Source of the DNA: Rickettsiales bacterium
GTDB taxonomy: Bacteria > Pseudomonadota > Alphaproteobacteria > Rickettsiales > Anaplasmataceae
Length of the DNA: 9,956 nt
Assembly: GCA_031266615.1 (NCBI GenBank)
Contig: JAISAR010000063.1
Location: 1-9,956 of the forward strand
Direction of reading: 5' to 3'
Positions 1 to 6,900 of the stretch are shown one piece after another. A model generated the notes under the pieces. The model was not told the origin of the DNA, ran no database searches, and saw only the letters and a program-made list of their open reading frames with translations. The position numbers were made by a program, and so were the translations under genes. Position 1 is the stretch's first letter; every line of letters begins with the position of its first letter.

Positions 1-2
1 GG

Positions 3-272
3 GACGAAAAAGATCTAATAGCGTATGAAGAAAGATTAATGGACCTACGTAAAGAAGAAGGCATCCTCGCTCAAAAGCTTGATGATGCAACTGAAAAAGG
101 CATCAAAATTGGTAAAGAGGAAGGTAGAGAAGAAGGAAAAATTGAAGTGGCAAAGGCAATGCTGGCTGATAATGTTGACGTCAACACTATTGTCAAGTTT
201 ACTGGTCTTTCCATTAGTGAAATTGAAAGGATTGCAAGATTAAAAGACACTCGACCTAACGCGATACAGTAA
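3..272 (+). CDS. Rpn-family recombination-promoting nuclease / putative transposase, C-terminal part (5' end outside window)
   Basis: The reading frame is open from the first bases of the window to a TAA at 270-272, so the gene starts upstream; an internal ATG at 39 is unlikely to be the true start. The visible 89 residues begin DEKDLIAYEERL and continue as a highly charged helical stretch with a repeated KxGxxEGxxEG pattern, ending in a small helical segment (VNTIVKFTGLSISEIERI) that looks like a helix-turn-helix. This matches the C-terminal tail of the Rpn/PD-(D/E)XK family of putative transposases, which is abundant in Wolbachia and other Rickettsiales. The catalytic N-terminal domain is not in the window, so activity cannot be judged. 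Family members are nucleases that promote RecA-independent recombination in E. coli; any role here is inference. The gene may be intact or a remnant. Confidence 0.75.
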   Translation, partial: DEKDLIAYEERLMDLRKEEGILAQKLDDATEKGIKIGKEEGREEGKIEVAKAMLADNVDVNTIVKFTGLSISEIERIARLKDTRPNAIQ

Positions 273-383
273 GTGCTAGAATGACGAAAGAAGAGTGCAC
301 TACTGGTTTTTTATATGGTTATGCAAGAAGTATAATAACTGATATAACTAAACATGCATATCGGTTATTAAAGCTTTAACCAA

Positions 384-398
384 GGCGTTTATAACGCC
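384..398 (-). terminator. Short stem-loop just after the C26 hydrolase stop codon
   Basis: GGCGTT and AACGCC form a perfect 6-bp stem with a 3-base loop, two bases beyond the stop codon of the minus-strand gene that ends at 401. On the minus strand the stem is followed by TTGGTT, a poor U-tract, so this would be a weak or atypical intrinsic terminator. A second imperfect palindrome centred on TTAAAGCTTTAA lies next to it at about 363-381. The rest of 273-400 shows no gene. Confidence 0.4.
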
Positions 399-400
399 CA

Positions 401-1393
401 TTAAGCACGATAAAGAAAATCATTTATAATTGCTATGGCAACTAGCGTTGAAACCTGACGAGCCTTGTGATTTGATAAATAGAGATTTTTATCTGACTTC
501 ACAACAAGCGCTTCTGGATGACTTTGAAAGTAAATATTACCATGCTTATCTTCAATAGCCTCTATTACCCCATCACTGGAAAATGCTGCAACTTTATATC
601 CAAGTAACTCTAACTTTTTTCTGTTTTCCGGCGTATTACTTACTGCTCCTGAATGAGCATCGGGAAAACACGTTGAAAACCAGCCATTTTCGTCAGGTGG
701 TAAAAATTTAGCCACCACCTCTGCTAAACGACTGTTTGGAATAATTTTGATCTGCTGGAGAGGTACACTCTCTTGCTGTGGATTAGGTGCTGATTTCAAA
801 TGAGATCTTTGCTTCTCTTCATCACTTACAAGATTCGCCACACTCACTACTTCAATTCCTTTTGCACCCATGATACCTTGTAAACCGCCACATATGCCAA
901 GTAAATGAATTGCAGGATCATCATCTACTATTTTCACAATTGCTTCAGTAACAAGCTGGCGACAAGGAGTAGGAGGAAAAGGTTCAGAGTGTAAATTATA
1001 GTAATTTCCTGGAATAAATATTCTATTTATTTTGTGCTCTTTAATAAAGTTTGCAACTTCAACTTTTATTCTGTCTAATGTCAGCTTCCTTGCCAATATT
1101 TCATCTTGTTTTGCAAGATTAAGTGACTCTGCCTGAATTTTTTTAAGGCTAATTATCTTATTATAATCAATTAGTACAGTTTTGACCCCCCAATTATTAA
1201 ACATCTCATAGATATTTTGAGATAAGCCAACCTCATGTGGATATGTTTCTTCTTCTGTTTTCAATAAACCAACAACTATGTCACCATTTATTGAATGCAA
1301 ATTTTCACTAGTGCCTGCATAAGCAATGCTGCTGAATAACAGAATTACACTTAATAAGATATTAAATACTTTATTATAATATCTATACAACAT
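401..1393 (-). CDS. Exported class I glutamine amidotransferase-like hydrolase (peptidase C26, gamma-glutamyl hydrolase type)
   Basis: This 330-residue protein has a class I glutamine amidotransferase fold of the peptidase C26 group (relatives include PuuD and gamma-glutamyl hydrolases). The nucleophile elbow is GICGGLQ with Cys168, and SHPEA supplies His292 and Glu294, completing a Cys-His-Glu triad. IPGNYYNLHSEPF (about 127-139) occupies the place of the family's GGxDxxPxxY oxyanion loop, and PDAHSGAVS (about 244-252) that of the NSxHxQ motif. The N-terminus is a typical Sec signal peptide: basic residues, a hydrophobic core (about 10-23) and a likely cleavage after AYA at residue 26. The enzyme is therefore probably periplasmic or secreted, unlike cytosolic PuuD. 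Family members cleave gamma-glutamyl amide bonds; the substrate here is unknown. The ATG at 1393 is supported by the signal peptide and a promoter about 30 bases upstream; no clear Shine-Dalgarno is visible. Confidence 0.85.
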   Translation of the reverse strand: MLYRYYNKVFNILLSVILLFSSIAYAGTSENLHSINGDIVVGLLKTEEETYPHEVGLSQNIYEMFNNWGVKTVLIDYNKIISLKKIQAESLNLAKQDEILARKLTLDRIKVEVANFIKEHKINRIFIPGNYYNLHSEPFPPTPCRQLVTEAIVKIVDDDPAIHLLGICGGLQGIMGAKGIEVVSVANLVSDEEKQRSHLKSAPNPQQESVPLQQIKIIPNSRLAEVVAKFLPPDENGWFSTCFPDAHSGAVSNTPENRKKLELLGYKVAAFSSDGVIEAIEDKHGNIYFQSHPEALVVKSDKNLYLSNHKARQVSTLVAIAIINDFLYRA

Positions 1394-1421
1394 AATTTAC
1401 CACACTAATATTTATATAAAT

Positions 1422-1450
1422 ATCATAACACATAATAGAGTATTTTGCAA
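1422..1450 (-). promoter_or_regulatory. Sigma70-type extended -10 promoter for the C26 hydrolase gene
   Basis: On the minus strand, TTGCAA (1445-1450) is followed after exactly 17 bases by TATGAT (1422-1427), preceded by TGT to give an extended TGnTATGAT -10 element. Transcription would start near 1415, leaving a leader of about 20 bases before the ATG at 1393. It lies between tRNA-Phe and the hydrolase gene, so the hydrolase need not depend on readthrough from the tRNA. Confidence 0.55.
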
Positions 1451-1481
1451 CAAGAAGGTAAATTTATTAAGAAAGGAAAAG

Positions 1482-1554
1482 TGGCCTGAGCAGGAATCGA
1501 ACCAGCGACACAAGGATTTTCAGTCCTTTGCTCTACCAACTGAGCTATCAGGCC
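1482..1554 (-). tRNA. tRNA-Phe (anticodon GAA)
   Basis: The minus strand gives a complete 73-base cloverleaf. The 7-bp acceptor stem is GGCCUGA/UCAGGCC with discriminator A, the D-arm is GCUCAGUUGGUAGAGC, the anticodon stem AAGGA/UCCUU encloses the loop CUGAAAA (anticodon GAA), and the T-arm contains GUUCGAUUC. The 3' CCA is not encoded, because the bases after the discriminator are CTT; it must be added after transcription. A candidate promoter upstream on the minus strand is TTGATA (1597-1602) and TATCTA (1574-1579), 17 bases apart; its -10 element is weak. Confidence 0.97.
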
Positions 1555-1635
1555 AACCATATGCTTTCATTTTTAGATAAAAAATGTTATTATGTCTATC
1601 AAAAGTTTTTAAAGTAATTTATATAAAAATAAAGG

Positions 1636-2142
1636 ATGAACATTAATAACAGAATAGGAATTTACCCCGGAACATTTGACCCTATAACTTTTGGGCATAT
1701 TGACATAATAAAAAGAGCATGCAAACTAGTTGATAAATTAATAATCGGTGTTGCAGAAAATGTCAATAAGTACACTGCCTTTGACGTAAAGTTGCGCACA
1801 AGTATGGCTGAAAATGAAATTAAAAAACTAGGAATTGGCGCAGATGTTGTATCTTTTAATGGGCTGTTAATGAAGTTTGCTAAAGAGCAGAATGCTTCTG
1901 TCATTATTAGAGGACTCAGAGCAGTATCGGATTTTGATTATGAATTTCAAATGAGTTGGGTAAATTATAAACTTCTTCCTGAAATTGAAACCATATTTCT
2001 TCCTGCCTCTGAGGATACCCAATTTATTTCATCAAGTTTTGTAAAAGAAATAGCAAGATTAGGAGAAAGTGTCAGCAAATTTGTGCCAGAGGGCGTTCAG
2101 AAGGAATTGATTAATCTAAACAAGATAAGGAGTGAAGAATAA
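1636..2142 (+). CDS. coaD: Phosphopantetheine adenylyltransferase
   Basis: CoaD transfers AMP from ATP to 4'-phosphopantetheine, giving dephospho-CoA in the penultimate step of coenzyme A synthesis in the cytoplasm. The 168-residue length is normal for the family. The nucleotidyltransferase motif appears as GTFDPITFGH (residues 12-21), with the conserved RGLR at 92-95 and the ATP-binding ISSSFVKE at 131-138, followed by the usual FVPEGV near the C-terminus. The ATG at 1636 gives the family's N-terminus; an AAAGG lies directly against it, too close for a good Shine-Dalgarno, so initiation may be weak. It is divergent from tRNA-Phe and 65 bases upstream of a small zinc-binding protein gene on the same strand. 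Confidence 0.95.
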   Translation: MNINNRIGIYPGTFDPITFGHIDIIKRACKLVDKLIIGVAENVNKYTAFDVKLRTSMAENEIKKLGIGADVVSFNGLLMKFAKEQNASVIIRGLRAVSDFDYEFQMSWVNYKLLPEIETIFLPASEDTQFISSSFVKEIARLGESVSKFVPEGVQKELINLNKIRSEE

Positions 2143-2163
2143 TGTTTATTTTCTATTCCCAAA

Positions 2164-2182
2164 TATGTATATTCAATACATA
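2164..2182. promoter_or_regulatory. Perfect 7-bp dyad upstream of the zf-CHCC protein gene
   Basis: TATGTAT and ATACATA form a perfect inverted repeat around a 5-base centre, 14 bases before the Shine-Dalgarno of the following gene. It could be an operator or a small RNA hairpin, but short AT-rich dyads arise by chance in such DNA. No convincing -35/-10 pair was found in the 65-base gap, so the gene may be co-transcribed with coaD. Confidence 0.25.
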
Positions 2183-2207
2183 AGGCATTATAAACTAAAG
2201 GAGCAAT

Positions 2208-2462
2208 ATGACAGTGAGGGATAATGATATAATAGTTTGTTGTCGTGGTGATGAGGACGATGATGGTTCTGGTCATCCATTAATATACTTGTATAAAGAA
2301 GGAAGTGAAACATTCTGTCCTTATTGTAATAAGCCAATGAATGAAGAATTTAAATATGAAGAGTCTGAAGAATCTGAAAAATTTAAATTCAACGAAAAAT
2401 CTAAATCTGTTGAAGGGTGCATTGTGAAAGCAGTTAATGAAAAGAAGAGAACCCATGGATGA
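2208..2462 (+). CDS. Small zinc-finger (zf-CHCC type) protein
   Basis: An 84-residue protein with Cys11/Cys12, then GHPLIYL with His23, then FCPYCNKP with Cys37 and Cys40. This is the C-H-C-C arrangement of the zf-CHCC domain, related to the mitochondrial complex I accessory subunit NDUFS6 and found in many alphaproteobacteria. Zinc binding is inferred from the four ligands; the cellular role is not certain, although a complex I assembly role is suggested by homology. Residues 43-84 form a Glu/Lys/Ser-rich tail that is probably disordered and goes beyond the minimal domain. Start choice is firm: AAAGGAG (2197-2203) lies 4 bases before the ATG. Its 3' end converges with cdsA across 22 bases. 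Confidence 0.8.
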   Translation: MTVRDNDIIVCCRGDEDDDGSGHPLIYLYKEGSETFCPYCNKPMNEEFKYEESEESEKFKFNEKSKSVEGCIVKAVNEKKRTHG

Positions 2463-2482
2463 AATAGCACTTCATTCTTTTT
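2459..2482 (+). terminator. Weak stem-loop with T-run between convergent genes
   Basis: ATGAA (2459-2463) and TTCAT (2471-2475) can pair around a 7-base loop, followed by TCTTTTT. It overlaps the stop codon of the zinc-finger gene and could end plus-strand transcription before the convergent cdsA. The stem is only 5 bp and AT-rich, so this is a tentative call. Confidence 0.3.
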
Positions 2483-2484
2483 AG

Positions 2485-3111
2485 CTAGCTTATATAGATA
2501 GCAATAAGGGGAGCAGTGAAAATGAAACTGTCCATACGATCGAGTACTCCTCCATGGCCAGGTATCATACTTCCACTATCTTTAACATTGTAAACTCTTT
2601 TAATGAGTGATTCAGTGAAATCGCCAAGTTGTGCTAAAGTAGCAATTGCAAGGCCAACTATTGGAGAATACAAAACTGGAAATAAACCTAAAAATATTGA
2701 TCCGAAAATTGTACACACTATTCCAGCTAGGATTGCACCAAGAAGTCCTGACCAAGTTTTTCCAGGGCTAATAATTGGACAAATTTTAGCTCCACCAAAA
2801 TTCTTACCAAATAGGTAGGCAGTGGTATCAATACTCCAAATGGTTAAAATGAGCCATACTAATGTATATTTTCCCTGCGGCAGGTTGTATAGATATATCA
2901 ATGAGGCATTTGGTAGCGCAATCAATAGTAATGCGAAAACATATAAGATTCTGTTCCCCTGAGTTAAGTTATACCATTCAAAAGAAGATAAAACTGCTAT
3001 CGAAAAAATTAGTAGATAAAACGATAAATCACTGAAATATGTAGCAAAAGAGAATATAAGCAATATTACTATTGAAGACAGTATTCTAATTACAAAATTA
3101 TTATCTGCCAT
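2485..3111 (-). CDS. cdsA: Phosphatidate cytidylyltransferase (CDP-diglyceride synthase)
   Basis: CdsA is an integral membrane enzyme that makes CDP-diacylglycerol from phosphatidic acid and CTP, the precursor of the bacterial phospholipids. The protein has 208 residues, shorter than the approximately 285 of E. coli CdsA; several hydrophobic segments (about 9-40, 54-72, 83-100, 121-141, 143-160) indicate multiple membrane spans. The family signature is complete near the C-terminus: SLIKRVYNVKDSG (168-180) then PGHGGVLDRMD (184-194). FGKNFGG and GKTWSG are also conserved. It is the last gene of the rpsB operon; its start overlaps the end of uppS by 11 bases, implying translational coupling, with only an AAAGA-type sequence as Shine-Dalgarno. 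The dxr-rseP-bamA genes that often follow cdsA are absent here. Confidence 0.93.
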   Translation of the reverse strand: MADNNFVIRILSSIVILLIFSFATYFSDLSFYLLIFSIAVLSSFEWYNLTQGNRILYVFALLLIALPNASLIYLYNLPQGKYTLVWLILTIWSIDTTAYLFGKNFGGAKICPIISPGKTWSGLLGAILAGIVCTIFGSIFLGLFPVLYSPIVGLAIATLAQLGDFTESLIKRVYNVKDSGSMIPGHGGVLDRMDSFIFTAPLIAIYIS

Positions 3112-3805
3112 ATCTTTTTTCTCTTTTCGTATAATCTTCTAATGCTTTACCCAAATCTTGACAAGAAAAATCAGGCCACAAAGTATCACAAAAATACAAT
3201 TCAGCGTAAGCTGCTTGCCATAATAAAAAGTTACTTAACCTTTTTTCACCGCCAGTGCGAATCAACAAATCCAACTTCGGCAAATCTTTAGTATATAGAA
3301 ATTTTTCAAATTCGTCTTCTGATATACGAGCAATATTTTCTTTCATAATATTGCTTATAGCGTGTATAATTTCTTGCTTTGCTCCGTAGCTGACTGCTAC
3401 AGTAAGTAATAAACCATCGTTCTTATGTGTTATTTCCTCTGCTTTTCCAATTTGGTCAAGTATTTTTTGGGGTAACAAACTTAAATTACCAATAAAACTT
3501 AACTTAATATTATAATTGCAAATGAAGTTGATTTTATCCTCGTCAGTTAGAACAGAGTAAAATAAACCAAATAGATGGTCGGTTTCTTCTTTAGGCCTAA
3601 GCCAATTTTCCATGGAAAATGCGTACAAAGTCAAATAGGGTATGGCTAAGGTTGTGCAATACTTAGCAATATCATATGCAACTTCACTGCCCTTTCTATA
3701 ACCATCAATTTTTATCTTCCCTTGGTTGTTTGCCCACCGACCATTACCATCCATAATGATTGCTAAATGCTTTGGCAGAGATTCAACGTTTAATTCGTTT
3801 ATCAT
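3101..3805 (-). CDS. uppS: Undecaprenyl diphosphate synthase (cis-prenyltransferase)
   Basis: UppS adds isopentenyl units to farnesyl diphosphate to form the C55 lipid carrier used to export peptidoglycan precursors. The 234-residue length is typical. HLAIIMDGNGRWA (residues 13-25) contains the catalytic Asp19 and the diphosphate-binding loop, LYAFSMENW (60-68) is the substrate-binding motif, and RTGGEKRLSNFLLWQ (183-197) followed by AYAELYF is the conserved C-terminal motif that binds magnesium and isopentenyl diphosphate. The start codon directly abuts the frr stop (TGA then ATG, no gap) and no Shine-Dalgarno is visible, so translation probably depends on reinitiation after frr. Wolbachia-type bacteria keep lipid II synthesis despite lacking a conventional wall, which fits retention of this gene. 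Confidence 0.95.
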   Translation of the reverse strand: MINELNVESLPKHLAIIMDGNGRWANNQGKIKIDGYRKGSEVAYDIAKYCTTLAIPYLTLYAFSMENWLRPKEETDHLFGLFYSVLTDEDKINFICNYNIKLSFIGNLSLLPQKILDQIGKAEEITHKNDGLLLTVAVSYGAKQEIIHAISNIMKENIARISEDEFEKFLYTKDLPKLDLLIRTGGEKRLSNFLLWQAAYAELYFCDTLWPDFSCQDLGKALEDYTKREKRYGR

Positions 3806-4363
3806 TCAGTGATTCAGTATATCTTTTTCTTTAATAGATAACTCGCTATCAATCTTTTTGATATTATCATCAGTAATATTCTGTATTTCCTTTTTAGCAC
3901 TATGAAGATCATCTTCTGAGATTTCTTTACTTTCCTGCATTTTCTCTATTTCTTCCATAATATCTCTACGTATATTTCTAATGGCAACTCGCGCATTTTC
4001 AGCAAACTGGTGCAATAATTTCACTAATCTTTCACGGGTTTCTTGCGTTAAGTCTGGAAGGGTTATACGTATAGTATTACCTTCGACGACAGGATTTAAA
4101 TTTAGATTGGCATTCAATATAGCATTTTTTACTTCACCTACAACGCTAATGTCCCAAACTTTAATTGATAATGTTTTATTGTCAGTAACTGAAACACCTG
4201 CAACTTGATTCAGTTTTTGATGTCCTCCATAGATATTCACAACTATGCCATCAAGTAATGATACGCTAGCTCTACCGGTGCGTATACCTTTAATATCATC
4301 ATGAAAAGACTGAATAGTTTTTAGCATCCTTTCTTTTGTTTTAGTTTTTACTTCATTCAACAT
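3806..4363 (-). CDS. frr: Ribosome recycling factor
   Basis: RRF works with EF-G to split the post-termination ribosome so that its subunits can be reused. The 185-residue length is exactly that expected. The N-terminal RTGRAS (28-33) is the signature of the long three-helix-bundle domain, and the C-terminal half contains the conserved LTQETRERLVKLLHQFAENARVAIRN-type region (about 109-134, seen as LTQETRERLVKLL and ARVAIRNIRRD). The ATG at 4363 follows pyrH after 10 bases, with a weak AGGT upstream. It sits in the normal place between pyrH and uppS. Nothing is missing or unusual. Confidence 0.96.
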   Translation of the reverse strand: MLNEVKTKTKERMLKTIQSFHDDIKGIRTGRASVSLLDGIVVNIYGGHQKLNQVAGVSVTDNKTLSIKVWDISVVGEVKNAILNANLNLNPVVEGNTIRITLPDLTQETRERLVKLLHQFAENARVAIRNIRRDIMEEIEKMQESKEISEDDLHSAKKEIQNITDDNIKKIDSELSIKEKDILNH

Positions 4364-4373
4364 AAATTACCTA

Positions 4374-5105
4374 TCATTTATAATCTGAAACTATAGTGTA
4401 AGTACCACGACCCTTAACAATATTGACTATTTTTTCTTCTTTCAAAGAAAAAACTATAATTGGAACGGAATTCTCACGTGCAAGTGAGATCGCTGACGCA
4501 TCCATAACTTTTAAATCACGAGTCAACAAATCCATGTAAGAAAGCTTATCATACATTACAGCATCCTCATTTTTTTTCGGATCAGCGGAGTATACACCAT
4601 TTACTTGTGTACCTTTCAAAATAACATCACAATTCGTTTCAACAGCACGTAAAGCTGCAGCTGTATCTGTAGTAAAAAATGGATTACCTGTACCTGCCGC
4701 AAAGATTACTACTCTACCTTTTTCTAAATGACGAATAGCTTTTCTCCTGATATAAGGCTCGCATATAGTGGCCATGGGTATTGCAGATAGCACCCTAGAG
4801 TCTACTAAATTTTTCTCTAAAAAGTTTTGTAAAATCAAAGCATTAATTATAGTTGCAAGCATTCCAATATAATCACTGCTTGCTCTTTCACGACCGCTTA
4901 AAGATGCAGATGCGCCACGAAAGATATTACCACCACCAACAACAATACATATCTGAACTCCAAGCTTGTGAACATCAGCTACATCTTTGCATAATTGATC
5001 TATAACTTCCATATCGTGGCCATAAGGCCGTGATCCCATCAAAGCCTCACCAGAGATTTTAAATAACACTCTGTAGTATTTTATTTCATCTGTTGAGGCA
5101 GTCAT
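4374..5105 (-). CDS. pyrH: Uridylate kinase (UMP kinase)
   Basis: PyrH phosphorylates UMP to UDP with ATP; the bacterial enzyme is a hexamer of the amino acid kinase fold, not related to eukaryotic UMP/CMP kinases. With the start used here the protein has 243 residues. FKISGEAL (15-22) holds the phosphate-binding Lys16, VVGGGNIFRG (55-64) is the nucleotide/UMP-binding glycine loop, and GTGNPFFTTDTAAALRA (138-154) is the UMP-binding signature. Start choice: the ATG at 5105 is preferred over an in-frame TTG two codons upstream (5111); neither has a good Shine-Dalgarno, so reinitiation after the tsf stop (10 bases before the ATG) is likely. It stands in the canonical order tsf-pyrH-frr. Confidence 0.95.
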   Translation of the reverse strand: MTASTDEIKYYRVLFKISGEALMGSRPYGHDMEVIDQLCKDVADVHKLGVQICIVVGGGNIFRGASASLSGRERASSDYIGMLATIINALILQNFLEKNLVDSRVLSAIPMATICEPYIRRKAIRHLEKGRVVIFAAGTGNPFFTTDTAAALRAVETNCDVILKGTQVNGVYSADPKKNEDAVMYDKLSYMDLLTRDLKVMDASAISLARENSVPIIVFSLKEEKIVNIVKGRGTYTIVSDYK

Positions 5106-5115
5106 TTTCAACTAC

Positions 5116-5985
5116 TTAATCTCTGCTACCTAGAATAAGTAACTTATAATCAAACAATTTAACAGTAGAGTTTACACTCGACTCGCTTACTTTGATAAAA
5201 TCAGAAATTTTCATTTTATCATCCCTTATAAACTTCTGTTCTAATAAAACAACTTCTTCATAATATTTAGCCATTCGACCATCTGCTATTTTCTTTGTCA
5301 CTTCTTCAGGTTTATTTAAGCTTTTCACCTGTTCTTCAATTATGGAACGTTCATTGCTTAGCTTTGCTTGATCTAAGTCATCTATAGAGAGAGCCTCGGG
5401 CTTCATAGCGACTACGTGCATCGCTATTTGTCTCCCAACTTCTTGCAACTTTGACTTATCACCGGATGATTGCAGTGCTACTAAAGCACCAGTTTTACCT
5501 AAGCCACACACATCACCATGTACATAACCAGCGACAATCCCGTTCTGGGCTTCCAGGTAACAAAGGTTGCTCAGCTCTAACTTTTCACCAAGGACAGATG
5601 TACCATTTATGATAGCTTCCTGCACTGTACCAACGCTTTCATATTTGGCATTTTTTAACTCGTCAACGCTAGTACAGCGTTCTTGATAAGCAATTGATGC
5701 TAAATTTGAGATTAGTTCTATAAATTTCTCATTTCTTGCAACAAAATCAGTTTCACAATTGAGTTCAATCAATACGCCACGATTTTCAGCCAAATGCATA
5801 GCAATTAGCCCATCTGAAGTTACTCTATCAAACTTTTTGTCAGCCTTAGCAAGTCCTATTGTACGTAACTTATCAATGGCCTTTTTGATATCACCATTAC
5901 ACTCTTCTAACGCTTTTTTACAATCACTTAAACCAAGCCCTGTTCTATTACGTAGTTCCTTTATGCTATCTGGATTCATCTTCAT
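5116..5985 (-). CDS. tsf: Translation elongation factor Ts
   Basis: EF-Ts is the guanine-nucleotide exchange factor that releases GDP from EF-Tu. The 289-residue protein begins with a UBA-like N-terminal domain (IKELRNRTGLGLSDCKKALEE, residues 8-28, with the typical RTGxGxxDCKKAL core) and continues with the core motif TDFVARN (79-85), whose Asp-Phe pair inserts next to the EF-Tu nucleotide site. The C-terminal dimer/coiled-coil module is present. The start is well fixed: AAGGAGGT (5994-6001) lies 8 bases before the ATG at 5985, inside the end of rpsB. A second ATG at 5979 would be too far from it. The gene overlaps rpsB by 20 bases, so its strong ribosome site lies wholly within the upstream coding sequence. 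Confidence 0.97.
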   Translation of the reverse strand: MKMNPDSIKELRNRTGLGLSDCKKALEECNGDIKKAIDKLRTIGLAKADKKFDRVTSDGLIAMHLAENRGVLIELNCETDFVARNEKFIELISNLASIAYQERCTSVDELKNAKYESVGTVQEAIINGTSVLGEKLELSNLCYLEAQNGIVAGYVHGDVCGLGKTGALVALQSSGDKSKLQEVGRQIAMHVVAMKPEALSIDDLDQAKLSNERSIIEEQVKSLNKPEEVTKKIADGRMAKYYEEVVLLEQKFIRDDKMKISDFIKVSESSVNSTVKLFDYKLLILGSRD

Positions 5986-6814
5986 TCGTTACTACCTCCT
6001 TTTCATCTTCTTTATAAATTTTACCGTGCCCCTTTTTAGTCTGTACAATATTATCTCCTTTTTCTTGAATAAACTCATCACCCTTTATATCACCAACCTT
6101 AACTCCAGATCTTGCTAAGCTAGATTCTATTCCAGTCAATATAAAGTCTGCAGCCAACCTACAATAGAGTTCTATTGATTTTCTTGAGTCATCATTCCCT
6201 GGTATAGGATAAGTAACATCATCTGGATCAGAGTTAGTATCAAGTACTGCAACTATTGGAATTCCCAATTTTTTCGCCTCTTTAACTGCAATGTGCTCTT
6301 TATTAGTATCAATGATGAACAAAATATCCGGAATTGCTCCCATCTCTCTAATGCCACCTAGCGCCTTATCAAGCTTTTGCCTTTTCTTTTCAATATTCCC
6401 TAATTCTTTCTTCGTTAAAACGCTATTTTCATCATTTAGTATTTTTTCATATTGAATTAGTGTTTTTATTGAAGAAGAGACAGTTCCCCAGTTAGTAAGC
6501 ATACCACCAAGCCATCGATAATTTACATAATATTGACCACAACGAACTGCTTCACTTGCAATAATATCCAAAGCTTGAAATTTTGTACCAACAAATAAGA
6601 TGCGACCACCTTGAGATGCAACTTCATATAAGGCCTTCATTGCCACCTGTAGTAATGGCAATGTCTTTCGTAAATCAATTATATGTATACGATTTTCTTG
6701 ATGCACCCCATATATGTACGGAGCCATTTTCGCATTCCAGCGACTAATTTTATGACCAAAATGTACGCCAGATCCAGCTAAATCACGTATAGTGACCTCG
6801 GGTAAGTTTACCAT
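5966..6814 (-). CDS. rpsB: 30S ribosomal protein S2
   Basis: S2 binds the head-body junction of the 30S subunit and is needed for recruitment of S1. The protein starts MVNLPEVTIRDLAGSGVHFG, with the S2 signature GVHFGHKISRWNAKMAPYIYG near the N-terminus, and later shows PDILFIIDTNKEHIAVKEA and GIPIVAVLDTNSDPD, both conserved S2 blocks. At 282 residues it is longer than E. coli S2 (about 240) because of a charged C-terminal extension rich in Lys and Glu, usual in Rickettsiales. Start choice: GGAGG (6822-6826) lies 7 bases before the ATG at 6814 and this matches the normal S2 N-terminus; in-frame ATGs at 6820 and 6844 are less likely because the first is 1 base from that GGAGG and the second has only a weak AGGG upstream. 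First gene of the operon. Confidence 0.96.
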   Translation of the reverse strand: MVNLPEVTIRDLAGSGVHFGHKISRWNAKMAPYIYGVHQENRIHIIDLRKTLPLLQVAMKALYEVASQGGRILFVGTKFQALDIIASEAVRCGQYYVNYRWLGGMLTNWGTVSSSIKTLIQYEKILNDENSVLTKKELGNIEKKRQKLDKALGGIREMGAIPDILFIIDTNKEHIAVKEAKKLGIPIVAVLDTNSDPDDVTYPIPGNDDSRKSIELYCRLAADFILTGIESSLARSGVKVGDIKGDEFIQEKGDNIVQTKKGHGKIYKEDEKEVVTNEDESR

Positions 6815-6900
6815 ATTCATTCCTCCAAATAGTTTATCCTCCATGGCATAACCCTAATAGGACTATTTGTATAAGCCATGTGTGAAATCAAATTATTTAT

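Noticed and set aside
1600..1635. Promoter immediately upstream of coaD
   Set aside because: TATAAA-like hexamers occur, but no -35 box stands at a proper distance and the start would fall almost on the ATG.
1662..1904. Open frame on the minus strand inside coaD
   Set aside because: It lies opposite a complete coaD with all family motifs, has no recognisable product and no ribosome site.
2603..2818. Plus-strand open frame inside cdsA
   Set aside because: Antisense shadow of the cdsA signature region; its sequence shows no family resemblance.
5106..5111. TTG start for pyrH two codons upstream of the chosen ATG
   Set aside because: It has no better ribosome site than the ATG and TTG is the weaker initiator; it cannot be fully excluded.
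5759..6118. 119-codon plus-strand open frame across the tsf/rpsB junction
   Set aside because: It is antisense to two strongly conserved genes and its hydrophobic stretch is the reverse complement of Lys/Glu-rich coding sequence.
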